DNA from: SZUA-265 sp965651905
GTDB taxonomy: Bacteria; Myxococcota_A; Polyangia; Polyangiales; Polyangiaceae
Reading direction: 5' to 3'
Assembly: GCA_965651905.1 (NCBI GenBank)
Contig: CBFGUG010000026.1
Span: 32,486 to 96,485, forward strand
Length of the DNA stretch: 64,000 nucleotides
Program-made: the position numbers and the translations under genes
Notes under the pieces: generated by a model
What the model saw: only the letters and a program-made list of their open reading frames with translations
Told to the model about the DNA's origin: nothing
Database searches by the model: none
Shown: one piece after another, positions 52,087 to 61,700 of the stretch
Layout of the letters: every line of letters starts with the position of its first letter
Position numbering within the stretch: the stretch's first letter is position 1

Positions 52087-53136
52087 TCACGGAATCGGGT
52101 GAACCCGCAACTCTGGCGGCAGTGGTTCGCCACACAACTCGAGTTGTGGGCCAAAGGTGAGCTGTACGGCAGTCGTACAAACGGCCTTGCAAACGTGCAG
52201 CTTTCCGACGAGTTCCGCGGGTGTCAGATCGACGTAGCGCACTGAGCTCGGGTCGAACGCTGCAGGCTGCCTCAGTGCATGCGGTAGTCTGCCGCCGAGC
52301 CAGGCGCGCAACAGCTCGTGCTGGTCTGGCACGAGGTAGTAATCTTGATGGTAGGCAGGTGTCGGGCTGGCTTCGGGGGTTCCATTCGGCAACTCCTCAC
52401 CCCAAAGGAAGCACAAGCTCTGCAGTGCCTCGGCGATCGCGGCGTGGGCTGCTGACGCTACGTCGGGTTTGGCGCTCAGACCACGGATCAATGGAGCGCC
52501 TGCGTACTTCGGAAAACCGATGCAGAACGCGACACGCAACTCCGAGGTGTGGGAGGCAAGTTCCGTCGGTACTTCGGCAACCATCACTTCGTAGGTGTCT
52601 GCGAGTTCGCCGAGCGTGGCGGTATGCGGGACGTGTTGCGGCATGCAAGCGCCCCACCACGAACGTACGATGGCGTCGCGTTCGACGAGCTCTGCGTGGG
52701 CAGCTGCGCGCGCTGCCCCCCACGTCGAATGCAGAGCAGCGCCATTGGACAACGCGTAGCGCATGCCCGGGGCGGGGTCGGGTGGAAATACCTGCGCCGC
52801 CTCGACGCTGCCGACTTCCCTGCCGAGTTCATCGCGACAGATGAACGACATGGCCGCGTCTGTCTTTTCCGCTCGTTGCTTCGCTTGAAGTAGGCTGAAA
52901 CGTTCGAGTAGCTCGTAGTATGCCCGCTCGACGGGCATTGCGCCGCGCTGCGCTGCGCTGCCTGGCACGGGCGGACCATCGCCGCTTTGCGCAACCAAGC
53001 CGACCATGCCCAGGTCGAGCCCGCAGATTCGCGTCTGTTCACTGAATACCTCTACTAGCTGGCCCGAGTTGGGCAGCGGGTAGCGTCGTTGGAGTTCCTG
53101 CAGTTGGGCGTCGAGGGGGGACGGGCCCTGTTGCAT
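52087..53136 (-). CDS. YcaO-domain protein, downstream of a Ser/Thr kinase gene
   Basis: This 349-residue protein carries the ATP-binding motifs of YcaO enzymes: YYELLERFS (E75-x-x-E78-R79), SNGAALHSTWG (130-140), HAELVERDAIVRSWW (E149, E152, R153, D154) and AIAEALQS near 240. It ends PELRVHPIP, like the Pro-rich YcaO terminus. YcaO enzymes use ATP to activate peptide amides: azoline or thioamide formation in RiPP pathways, or the RimO-assisting role of E. coli YcaO. No precursor peptide, leader-binding protein, dehydrogenase or TfuA partner was found nearby. The ATG lies 9 bases after the kinase stop, so the two genes are probably co-transcribed. Confidence 0.85.
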   Translation of the reverse strand: MQQGPSPLDAQLQELQRRYPLPNSGQLVEVFSEQTRICGLDLGMVGLVAQSGDGPPVPGSAAQRGAMPVERAYYELLERFSLLQAKQRAEKTDAAMSFICRDELGREVGSVEAAQVFPPDPAPGMRYALSNGAALHSTWGAARAAAHAELVERDAIVRSWWGACMPQHVPHTATLGELADTYEVMVAEVPTELASHTSELRVAFCIGFPKYAGAPLIRGLSAKPDVASAAHAAIAEALQSLCFLWGEELPNGTPEASPTPAYHQDYYLVPDQHELLRAWLGGRLPHALRQPAAFDPSSVRYVDLTPAELVGKLHVCKAVCTTAVQLTFGPQLELCGEPLPPELRVHPIP

Positions 53137-53145
53137 ACGGGGGCT

Positions 53146-54645
53146 CTACTTTCTGGAGTCGATGGCGGCGCCTACGTCGTGCTTGGGGGGGGGCCGCTCG
53201 GGCGGCGCTGGACCGGGTGCGGGAGTGTTGGCTCGCGGCTTGGGACTGGGTGAGGGATTGCGTGGGGCCGCTCGGGGAGGCGTAGCGGGCTGTGGGTCTT
53301 GGGTTGACGCCGCAGGAGTTGGCGCTGGCGTCGTGTCCTGTGCAGCCGTGTCGTCTGTGCGCGCGGTCGGCTTGTCCGATGCGCCCGCGTCAGTTGGGGG
53401 CGTGACTGCCTTGCCCGGCGCGTCCTGCGCGTTCGAAACCGCTGGCGGAGTGATCGTCGTGGTGGTTGGGTGGGCCCCGACACCTGGTGCGTAGCTGGCG
53501 GCGCCGGCTGGTTCGGCTGCCGACGACTCTGCCACCTCTGGTCCGTCGGATTGCCAGGCCCAAATCAGCGCGACCGTACCAGCGATCAGGGGTAGTGACC
53601 CGATACTCGCTGCGACTTGCCAACGGCGCGAACGCTTGAGTCCGCCGTCCGAGGCCATGGTCGCCGCATGTCCTTCCACCGTGGCCGCGCCTGCTTGAAC
53701 CTTGATGCGGTCACCTGCCGCCGCTACGTGCGGGGGCGCCGAACGCTGAAAGAATCGTTCGATCGAGTCGACGCAGCGTCGCCCTTCGTTGGAGGCGAAG
53801 GGAGCAAGGGCCTGGGCGAGCTCCCGCAAGTTCTGGTATCGCTGGTGTGGATCTTTCTGCAGGCATTTCTCGATCACACACCACAACTCGAACGACACTC
53901 CCGGGGCGAGTTGTGGCAGCGGGGTGGGTGGATCCGCCGCGATGGCTGAAAGCACCGCCCCGACGGATTCGCCCGGGAAGGGGAGCTCGTTGGAGAGCAA
54001 CTCGTACAGCGTCACGCCTAGCGACCAAATGTCCGAACGTGGATCGACGCCAGCGGACGAACGCACTTGTTCGGGCGAAACGTACGTCGGCGAACCGACC
54101 ATCACGTCGGTGGTCGTCAAACTGACGTCAGCGTCCGCGAAGTGAGCCTTTGCGATCCCGAAGTCGAGCACCTTGATCAAAGGCAAGCCATTGGGGCTGC
54201 GGGTCAAGAACAAGTTCGACGGTTTGAGATCACGATGAACCATGTTGAGGCCATGTGCCTCAGCCAAGCCTTCGCAAGCTTGCAACAGGTAGTCCACCGC
54301 CGTGCGCTGCGGTAGCGGACCGTCGCTCTTGATCAAACGATCCAGATCGGCGCCTTCGAGCAGATCCATGACCATGTACGGCGTGCCATCTGGCAAGCGC
54401 GCCACGTCGAGCACTTGGCCGACCTTGTCACTTCGCATGGCGGCGGCCGCCCGCGCTTCACGCATGAAACGCGCCACGGCTTCTGGGTTCTTCGCGATCT
54501 CGGCGTGCAGCACCTTGATTGCGACCTCGCGCTTGAGCTCGAGGTGTCTCGCGGCAACGACCTTACCCATGCCCCCCGAACCCAGGACACCCGCAATTTG
54601 ATAGCGGGCGTCCAGTACCGTCCCCGGGCTGAGATCGAGGCTCAC
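53146..54645 (-). CDS. Transmembrane Ser/Thr protein kinase (PknB-like)
   Basis: The kinase domain (about residues 10-280) has LGSGGMGKV, VAIKVL (ATP Lys), HRDLKPSNLF, DFGIAKAHF and SPEQVRSSAGVDPRSDIWSL. After a linker comes one transmembrane helix (ASIGSLPLIAGTVALIWAW) and about 130 extracytoplasmic residues of low complexity rich in Pro, Thr and Ala. GTG at 54645 is chosen because it puts the ATP-binding domain near the N-terminus; GTG 54663 is another possibility, and the frame is open to 54813. There is no sensor domain apart from the low-complexity tail. It lies directly upstream of the YcaO gene. Confidence 0.88.
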   Translation of the reverse strand: MSLDLSPGTVLDARYQIAGVLGSGGMGKVVAARHLELKREVAIKVLHAEIAKNPEAVARFMREARAAAAMRSDKVGQVLDVARLPDGTPYMVMDLLEGADLDRLIKSDGPLPQRTAVDYLLQACEGLAEAHGLNMVHRDLKPSNLFLTRSPNGLPLIKVLDFGIAKAHFADADVSLTTTDVMVGSPTYVSPEQVRSSAGVDPRSDIWSLGVTLYELLSNELPFPGESVGAVLSAIAADPPTPLPQLAPGVSFELWCVIEKCLQKDPHQRYQNLRELAQALAPFASNEGRRCVDSIERFFQRSAPPHVAAAGDRIKVQAGAATVEGHAATMASDGGLKRSRRWQVAASIGSLPLIAGTVALIWAWQSDGPEVAESSAAEPAGAASYAPGVGAHPTTTTITPPAVSNAQDAPGKAVTPPTDAGASDKPTARTDDTAAQDTTPAPTPAASTQDPQPATPPRAAPRNPSPSPKPRANTPAPGPAPPERPPPKHDVGAAIDSRK

Positions 54646-54703
54646 GACGCACAGGCGTAGCACACTTTCAGCGGAGGCATGGGTTCTGCCTCCGCCTCGT
54701 GCG

Positions 54704-55441
54704 GTGAGGGGATGTGCGCAGGTGGAGTTTCGTGCTAGCGCCTGGCGCGTGCAAACCCGAGTCGGGCCCATCAGGCAACTGTTCGAGCCTGCCCTGGTAG
54801 GCATGCGCGCCAACCTGCGCCCAGCTCTCGCGCTTCAGGGGTTCGCCTTGATGCTCGTCTTCAGCTATCAGGCCTACAGCCCCGCCCGTGAAAGTTTCGA
54901 GGCGATTGCGCGCCTCAAAGTGGAATGGGGTTACACGTTCTCGGCCCTGTCGACGGCGCTATTTGGTGGGGTCGTGCCGTTCGTCGTGTTGTGGGTTCGA
55001 GGCGACATCCCCGTCGCGCGAGCCGCAAAGTACCTGACGTTTTACGTCTCGTTCTGGCTGTGGAAGGGAGTTGAAGTCGACGCCTTCTATCGCGCTCAAG
55101 CACTCGTCTTCGGTGAGCAAGCGGACGCGCTCACCATTGCCACCAAGACGGCAGTCGACCAATTCGTCTACAACCCGCTGTGGGCGGCGCCCACGCAGAC
55201 CGTGTTTTTCCTGTGGAAGGACTGCGACTTCTCCCTAGCTGAGTGCAGGCGCGCCCTGGCACGCGAGTCAGCGTCTCGTCGTGTGCTGAGTGTCCTACTT
55301 TCGACGTGGGTGGTGTGGATCCCCGCAGTGGCCGTCGTTTATTCGTTGCCTTCACCGCTTCAGCTTCCGCTCTTCAATCTGGTGCTGTGCTTCTGGTGTT
55401 TGTTGCTCAGCTTCGTCAGTCGAACAGCGACGGCCTGCTGA
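54704..55441 (+). CDS. Mpv17/PMP22-like integral membrane protein
   Basis: The protein of up to 245 residues has four or five hydrophobic segments. The C-terminal half shows a pattern of the Mpv17/PMP22 family: KTAVDQFVYNPLWA and then TWVVWIPAVAVVYSLPSPLQ followed by LFNLVLCFWCLLLSFVSR (family form DQ....P; W..WP..Q...F..VP...R....N.V...W...LS). Mpv17 proteins are mitochondrial or peroxisomal membrane channels in eukaryotes; bacterial members are uncommon and uncharacterised. GTG 54704 is the longest start, and ATG 54803 would remove 33 residues. It is convergent with the beta-mannosidase gene. Confidence 0.55.
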   Translation: MRGCAQVEFRASAWRVQTRVGPIRQLFEPALVGMRANLRPALALQGFALMLVFSYQAYSPARESFEAIARLKVEWGYTFSALSTALFGGVVPFVVLWVRGDIPVARAAKYLTFYVSFWLWKGVEVDAFYRAQALVFGEQADALTIATKTAVDQFVYNPLWAAPTQTVFFLWKDCDFSLAECRRALARESASRRVLSVLLSTWVVWIPAVAVVYSLPSPLQLPLFNLVLCFWCLLLSFVSRTATAC

Positions 55442-55523
55442 CGGCCAGTGGAACACCGAGTGGATGGATCGTTCATCCCACAGCCGACCAGGGAGGAACT
55501 GTCCCACGTCGAGGGTGCGTCAA

Positions 55524-57980
55524 TCAGCTCAGAAACAACTCGACGGGGCCTGCCAGGCTACGGCCGATCAGTCGCTTGGGGACCGCACCCTTACAGCGCA
55601 GTTTGCGTCGCCCGCCTTGCGGTAACGTCACGACGTTGTCCAGTAGCCTGGTCTGTCCAGATGGATCGAAGAGCAGCAAGTCGACGAGGGGGCCATCTGC
55701 GTCAATTTCGATCCCACCATCGACTCGGCGCGCGCTGAGCTGAACCTGGGAAAAGACGCAATCCTTTGATTCGGCGAGCAGGCGATACGTTTCGCTTCCC
55801 GCGAAGCGCGCACATACTAGCGTGCGCGTCGCTGGGAAACGCGATACATCCTGATCGATCACCAGTTTTCGACAGTCGCGCTCTAGTTTGACGGGCTTAC
55901 GAAAGGTCGCCAGGCTGCTTCCATCACGCAAGTCGAACACCTCCAGCGTGACGTCTGTTTCCTTCGGCTGCTCTGCGTTGTCGTAGATCGCCCAGACGCG
56001 CGCCTGGCCGTCTTTCACGACCAGGCTGACGAGGGCCGAGGCGTACAGTCGACGCAGTTCGTAGGCCGCGGCCTTGTAGTCCCCCCCGAAGTCGATGACA
56101 GCCCAGCTCTGCGCGGGCCAACAGTCGTTCAGCTGCCAAACCAGGCTTCCTTTACAAAACTCCGAACGACGGTAGTGCTCGATGCCGAAACGCAAAGCGT
56201 CCCGCTGATTCATCTGCGACGTGTAGATCCACTCCTCGATGGTTTCGGCCGTCGGATAGTGAAGCGCTGCGTAGCCCAGGAAGGTTTCGTAGCCCTTCAG
56301 GGTCTTGTCGTGCCAACGCGCTACGTCGTGCCGCACGGGGGCGCGGAGCGCATCGGGCAACATCATTGCCCAGGTGTGGGGTCCTGGTGAGCTCGCGAAA
56401 CCGAACTCGGAAGAGAATCGAGCAGTGGAGTCTTGGTAGTGCACCCAGTCACCACGTCCGTGCCACACGTCCCAGTAATGTTGGTCGCCAGTGCCGCCAG
56501 CGTTGGGGCGGTCTCCACCGAGGGGGGATGACGCGACGTACGGTCGAGCAGCATCCAGTGCGTCCACGACCTGGGGCAACGTCTCGTGATAAAGGCGCTC
56601 GCCGTAGAAGCGACTGGGGTTGTTCTCGCGTCCTTCCCAACCACTGTCGAACATTTCGTGGTTCTCGTTATTTCCACACCAGAGCGCCAGGCTGGGATGA
56701 TTGCGCAGCCTGCGAACGTTGCTGGCGGCCTCGGCAGCGACCAGCTGCTGCATCCCCGTGTCATCCGGGTAGTAGCTGCAGGCGAACGGGAAGTCTTGCC
56801 ACACGAGCAAACCCAATTCGTCGCACAATTCGTAGAACTCGTCAGTCTCGTACAGCCCCCCACCCCAAATTCGCAGCATGTTCATGTTCAACTCGACGGC
56901 ACGCTCGAGTTGAAGTCGCAGCCTCGTCCGATCGACCGCGCTCACGAACGAGTGGTCGGGAATCCAGTTCGCCCCGACTGCCCACAGCTCCCGCCCGTTG
57001 ACGACGAATTGGAAGCTCTGGCCGTGGGCATCGCGTTCCTGCCGCAGCTCGATACGGCGTAACCCTACACGCATTTTTCTCTGGTGCAGCGCTGCGTCGC
57101 GCGCACGCTCTGGGCTGGTCCCCGCGGGTACCAACAAACTGACGACTTCGTATAGACACTGCTCGCCCATCTTTGCGGGCCACCACAGGCGGGGTTCAGC
57201 GATACGAAGTTCTTCACCATCGGACAATGGGCGCTCGAACCCTTGCACGAAGTGCAGGACTTCGAGCGTCGGGTCGCCGCTCGTCCCGGGGTGATCGATG
57301 GAGCTCTCGAAAGATATTCGCACCGCTCCATCCGCGTCGTGTCGCTGTGTCAGGTGTACGTCGCAGAGCCGCGCTGCGTACTCGAGTAGCTGCACTGGTC
57401 TCCAGATCCCGACAGACGCGAGCCTGGGGCCCCAATCCCAACCGAACATGAACTGGGCCTTGCGCACGAAGGCGCGCTCAGCGAAACGCACCGTGTGCGC
57501 GGGTATTTGCTGCGCCAAAAAGTACGCATCACGCCGCGCGCGACCGACGCGCGCAGCCGATTCGAACTCGACGCGCAGTTCGTGCGAACCCGCCGTGAGG
57601 CGTTGGCTCACGTCGACCTCGAGCGGCATGAACATGTTGTCGTGTTCGGCGATCAACTGACCGTCGAGGAATATTTTGCACACGGTGTCGAGCCCCTCGA
57701 AGCGAAGCAACCGAGTCGGCTTCGTCTGATCGGGCTCGAAATCGAAACTACGTCGATAGATCCAGTCCTCGTCGTCAATCCATTGGCACCCGAGTTCGTG
57801 TTTCTCCGTGAGGGGATCTGGGATGATGCGAGAAGCATGTAGGTCGCGGTGGACGTGACCTGGCACGTTCGCCTCGAGCCATTCCATGCGGCTGTACGCC
57901 AGAGGCTCGGGAGGTGGGGGCCAACTGGCGGCGACGAACTCCCACCGCCCGTCGAGCGAAGTTGTCTTGAGGGAGGCCAT
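55524..57980 (-). CDS. Glycoside hydrolase family 2, beta-mannosidase
   Basis: This 818-residue protein has the GH2 layout: an N-terminal sugar-binding domain (LDGRWEFVAASWPPPPEPLA; VPGHVHRDLHASRIIPDP), an immunoglobulin-like domain, and a TIM barrel with the acid/base Glu in LALWCGNNENHEMF and the nucleophile Glu in RFSSEFGFAS. The sequence FMFGWDWGPRL and the IWGGGLYETDEFYELCDE segment are typical of beta-mannosidases rather than beta-galactosidases. It removes terminal beta-linked mannose from manno-oligosaccharides. No signal peptide is visible, so it is probably intracellular. No linked transport genes are seen. Confidence 0.92.
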   Translation of the reverse strand: MASLKTTSLDGRWEFVAASWPPPPEPLAYSRMEWLEANVPGHVHRDLHASRIIPDPLTEKHELGCQWIDDEDWIYRRSFDFEPDQTKPTRLLRFEGLDTVCKIFLDGQLIAEHDNMFMPLEVDVSQRLTAGSHELRVEFESAARVGRARRDAYFLAQQIPAHTVRFAERAFVRKAQFMFGWDWGPRLASVGIWRPVQLLEYAARLCDVHLTQRHDADGAVRISFESSIDHPGTSGDPTLEVLHFVQGFERPLSDGEELRIAEPRLWWPAKMGEQCLYEVVSLLVPAGTSPERARDAALHQRKMRVGLRRIELRQERDAHGQSFQFVVNGRELWAVGANWIPDHSFVSAVDRTRLRLQLERAVELNMNMLRIWGGGLYETDEFYELCDELGLLVWQDFPFACSYYPDDTGMQQLVAAEAASNVRRLRNHPSLALWCGNNENHEMFDSGWEGRENNPSRFYGERLYHETLPQVVDALDAARPYVASSPLGGDRPNAGGTGDQHYWDVWHGRGDWVHYQDSTARFSSEFGFASSPGPHTWAMMLPDALRAPVRHDVARWHDKTLKGYETFLGYAALHYPTAETIEEWIYTSQMNQRDALRFGIEHYRRSEFCKGSLVWQLNDCWPAQSWAVIDFGGDYKAAAYELRRLYASALVSLVVKDGQARVWAIYDNAEQPKETDVTLEVFDLRDGSSLATFRKPVKLERDCRKLVIDQDVSRFPATRTLVCARFAGSETYRLLAESKDCVFSQVQLSARRVDGGIEIDADGPLVDLLLFDPSGQTRLLDNVVTLPQGGRRKLRCKGAVPKRLIGRSLAGPVELFLS

Positions 57981-58544
57981 GGGGCGCGCAACCTGGCACG
58001 CTTTGCGGAGTCATGGGAAGTACCAGAGGGGCAAAACGCCCGAGTGTGCTTCCGAAGCGACGTTCGTGTCCGCTGCGAAACAACGATTCACGCCCGGCGC
58101 TTTACGACGAGGCCCGAACTCGTAATGGCCCACCTGGGGCGGGGGCCCACGCCAGAGCCGTGGACAGTCAACTCTCGCAGCCCCGCGCGATTGATGGCTC
58201 GAGACGCCGAGCAGGGACGCAACAGCTCGCGCGAGAACCAACTTGCGCGACCGACGGGCGGCGGGTGTCGAGCATCCCGGCGCCCGAGCGTGTGCGCCGA
58301 TCCGCTTTGTCCGGGCCCGCGTCGAGGCGACGGTTCGACACTTGGGACACGGTCGAGCTACGCGCGTTCAGTTGAAGCGTGCAGTCTGGAGGCGAGGGCT
58401 TTTTCACCAGCACTACAAGACTCGCCGGAGTGACTCCGAGTTTGTTCGCATCTGGTCCCCCCGAGATTTCTAAAATGAAAGAGCTCACCAGTGGAGCGTT
58501 GGGTTGTGGGTGAGTGTCCGTGCCTCCGCCGGGAGGATTGAACA
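57981..58544. other. Gene-poor stretch upstream of the Cys-rich lipoprotein operon
   Basis: These 564 bases contain several overlapping frames on both strands, none with protein-like composition or a family. The last 75 bases contain a TAAAAT hexamer and a strong ribosome-binding site, so the 3' part is likely the promoter and leader of the downstream operon. Confidence 0.5.
58471..58476 (+). promoter_or_regulatory. Candidate -10 element of the lectin/VWA lipoprotein operon
   Basis: TAAAAT sits in an unusually AT-rich patch (ATTTCTAAAATGAAAG) about 75 bases before the 47-codon ORF. No convincing -35 occurs at 16-18 bases upstream, so this would need an activator or a different sigma factor. 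The call rests on the hexamer and on its position. Confidence 0.3.
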
Positions 58545-58688
58545 ATGAAAGATGTTGGGAGTTTGGAGGCGTGCTTAGAACGCCGGAGTGCTGCGGGCGA
58601 AACTACGAGGGTGTGCCCCCTTGTGCGGCGCTGCACCACTAACTGGCAGAGTTTCCATGGGTTGCCCCTTCAGCAAGTGCAAAGTTGA
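58545..58688 (+). CDS. Possible 47-residue small protein before the lectin/VWA gene
   Basis: An ATG preceded by GGGAGG (58531-58536, 8 bases away) starts a 47-codon frame: MKDVGSLEACLERRSAAG, then three more Cys-containing segments ending LPLQQVQS. It has three Cys and several Arg, no signal peptide and no family. Its stop overlaps the TTG that could start the next gene (TTGA), a coupling-like arrangement. Such a ribosome-binding site is one of the best in the window. It may equally be an upstream regulatory ORF rather than a functional protein. Confidence 0.35.
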   Translation: MKDVGSLEACLERRSAAGETTRVCPLVRRCTTNWQSFHGLPLQQVQS

Positions 58689-58705
58689 ACCGTCTTTGGG
58701 GAGAC

Positions 58706-61700
58706 ATGGCGGGGTCAAAGGCTATCACCTCGAGCTGGCGACGGCTCGGTCGGAGTATTCCGTGGGTTGTCGCGTTGATCTCGCTCGCATGCGAGGGGGA
58801 CCAGCGCGCGTCTGGTCTCAAAGAGGACGATCTAAAAGAGCAAGCAGCACACGCCGACAAGGATGACATCGAGATCAAGGCATGTGTCGAAGGCACGACG
58901 CAGGAGTGTTCGGTAACCCTGTCCGAGCACAACGGGATCGTCAGTTGCTACTACGGCGTACAGTCTTGCCACGAAGGCAAGTGGGGTGAGTGCGGGGGTG
59001 GGGAAGTCGTCACCATGCAGGCCACAGAGGACCCGGTCACGGGGCTGGCCCTGCAGGCGCTGAGTTCTCACAAAGAGTGTGCGAACAATCCGTGCGATCC
59101 GAGCTGTCGTTCCTTTTACGAGGAGCCTGAGACATCGTACGAGGCGAACAAGGTGGAGGGGGAATACCATTGGGACGAAGGCCAGGGCGGCGTCCATGAC
59201 TTCCCGGGAGGTTTGGTCAAAAAGGGTCTGGTCGAGCCTTGCGAGGCTTCACAGGACTGTCAGTTCAACTTGACCTGTCGCGCTCCATCGAAGGGCACGT
59301 GCTCCCACAGCGTTTGTGTTGCGGGTGAGGCGTTGGAGCCGGGGTGCAGTAAGTGCGCTGACCGCGTTTGCGAAGACAACCCTCAGTGTTGTGTGGGGGA
59401 GGTCCCGAGCGAACCTGATGACGACGAGGAAGAGTGCACGCCTGACGAGACCCTGCCCGACGACTTCGACAGCTGCGAACACGACCCTTGCAAGATGGGC
59501 GCGGGGTTGGACCGGGGGTGCAACTGGTGCGTGGACACGATCTGCAAGCTGCTCCCCAGCTGTTGTGACACCGCGGGGCACAATTCGAATTGGACGCGGG
59601 AGTGTTCGGAAGCCGTACGCACGGTATGTGGTGGCGTTTGCTTGTGCGAAGACGACGAGATAGGGCTCGTCGACAGTTGTTACACGTACCACGACAAGGA
59701 TCGCAGCTGGACTTCCGCCAAGGACGAATGTGAGAAGCGACCAGGTTGGCACCTCGTCACCATCGAGAACTCCGTCGAGAACACGATGATTTCTCAGCTC
59801 GCGCCGTCGAAGGAGAAATACATCGGCCTGCACGAGGAGTATAGCCAGTGGCGTTGGGTGGAAGACCCGAACATCGGTTACTGGGACGAATGGTGGGGCT
59901 GGGGTAACATCTACACGAACTGGGGGCACAATGAGCCTGACGTGTTCGCAGATCCTGACTGCGCGTACATGAACAAGAACTCGACCAAGTGGTACGGTGA
60001 GACGGCGTGTTCATCGAACTCCAGCCACGACAAGCGAGAGTTCGTTTGCGAGGGGCCACCATCCGTAGGTCTGGTGCCCGCGGTTCTCGACGTCGTCGAC
60101 TTGGATTGGGTGTGGGGTTGGCTTTGGGGCTGGGGTGATGGTGTGCCTGGGGGGGACGACGGATCGTCTACGTCGTGTTCACCAGACGAAGACGACGACG
60201 AGCCGACTTACGAAGGGCCACGTGAGTGGACCGCCGAATGTGCCGAGTTGGTCGAGGCGTCGTGCGGAGTGAAGTGCGACGAGGACGATCCGTCACTCGA
60301 GACTGCCGAGTGCACGCCGAACTATCCAGGAACCATCGAAGCCACTTGTCCAGGTGTCGAGTTGTCGATCGCCATCCCGTGTGAGAACACAATCCCAGTG
60401 TGCAACTCGGGGCAGACTACGGCACTACCGCCGATTGAGATTGTGCACTTTCCAGCGAACTCGCCGCACATGCCCCAGCTCTCGCCGGACACGAGTCACC
60501 CGGAGGCCGCCACCTGCTTGGTACTCGAGCCCATCCCGCCTGGCGAGTGCGTGTCCATTTCGGACGCCACGTGTTTGGACAACAAGGGGCATGCGCAGCC
60601 ATTGAAGGGGAATCGAGAGATCGTCATCAACCCCGCGCAGGACCCGATCCTGACGGCCGAAGGCGAGGTCTTGGAATGTGATCCCTACGACAACTGGACG
60701 TTGTACTCACACGGCAGGTTCGAATGTGGTCCGCCCGTGTGCACAGGGGGCAGCACTCAAGCGCTCGACGTCGTCAGGCCCGTCGACATCATCGTGATCG
60801 TCGACAACTCGCCCAGCATGGAAGACGAAATCGAGGAGATTCAAGCTAGAATCCACGAAGATCTCGCCGACATTCTCGAAGAGAGCGGGCTGGACTACCG
60901 AGTCATCCTGATTTCGCGCTTTGGAGATCTGAACCGCCCCGTGGGCACGAGCGACACACCAATTTGTATCGGCGCCCCACTCAGCGGCAATGCCTGCAGT
61001 GATCCGAACAACGAAGTGCCGATCTCGGGAGAACGTTTCTTCCACTTCTCCACGGATATCGAGAGTTGGGACTCGTGGTGTCAGGTACTCGAAGGCTTCG
61101 ACAAGCCAGACGAAATTGGGGTGTTGGACCTCTCCGCGTCTGGCCACCCGAGTGCGAGGAACTGGGACCCCATCGCTCCAGGCGGCTGGGGGAGTCTCTT
61201 GCGCGAGGATGCGTTCAAGACCTTCCTGATCATCAGTGACGACGACATCGACTGTGACGACTACGGGTACGACTTCGACGACTCCCCCGAATGCGAGGGC
61301 TTCCCGCACGACTGCCACGACCGCAGCACGCAAAGGGTCTTCAAGAGCGGAGTCGCCGCGGGGGAAGCGGCGGCGCTCGAGTTCGACCGCACACTGCTCG
61401 CGATGTCACCCGAGCATTTCGGGACGATCCAAAAGCGCAACTACGTTTGGCACAGCATCATCAACATCACCAACCATCCCGACGGGGCAGAGGTGGCTTG
61501 GCAGCCCGACGCAGAGATTCAACGGAAGCTCTGTACCCCGAGTGGTACATCGATCGTTGGTGGTGGTACGGGTTACCAGGCGCTCAGTCGCCTGACGGGC
61601 GGGCTCAGGTATCCCATCTGCGAGAAGAACAACTTCGATGCCATCTTCAACGTGATCGCTCGGGAGGTCGTCGACACTTCGGCAGCGGAGTGCGAGTTCG

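Noticed and set aside
58475..58513. 13-codon frame starting MKELTSG
   Set aside because: No ribosome-binding site, and its ATG lies within or at the probable -10 element, so it would not be transcribed as a message.
57849..58545. Frames on both strands in the gene-poor region (57849-58433 plus; 58168-58545 minus)
   Set aside because: No recognisable domains, Arg/Pro-rich low-information composition, and mutually overlapping frames of similar length.
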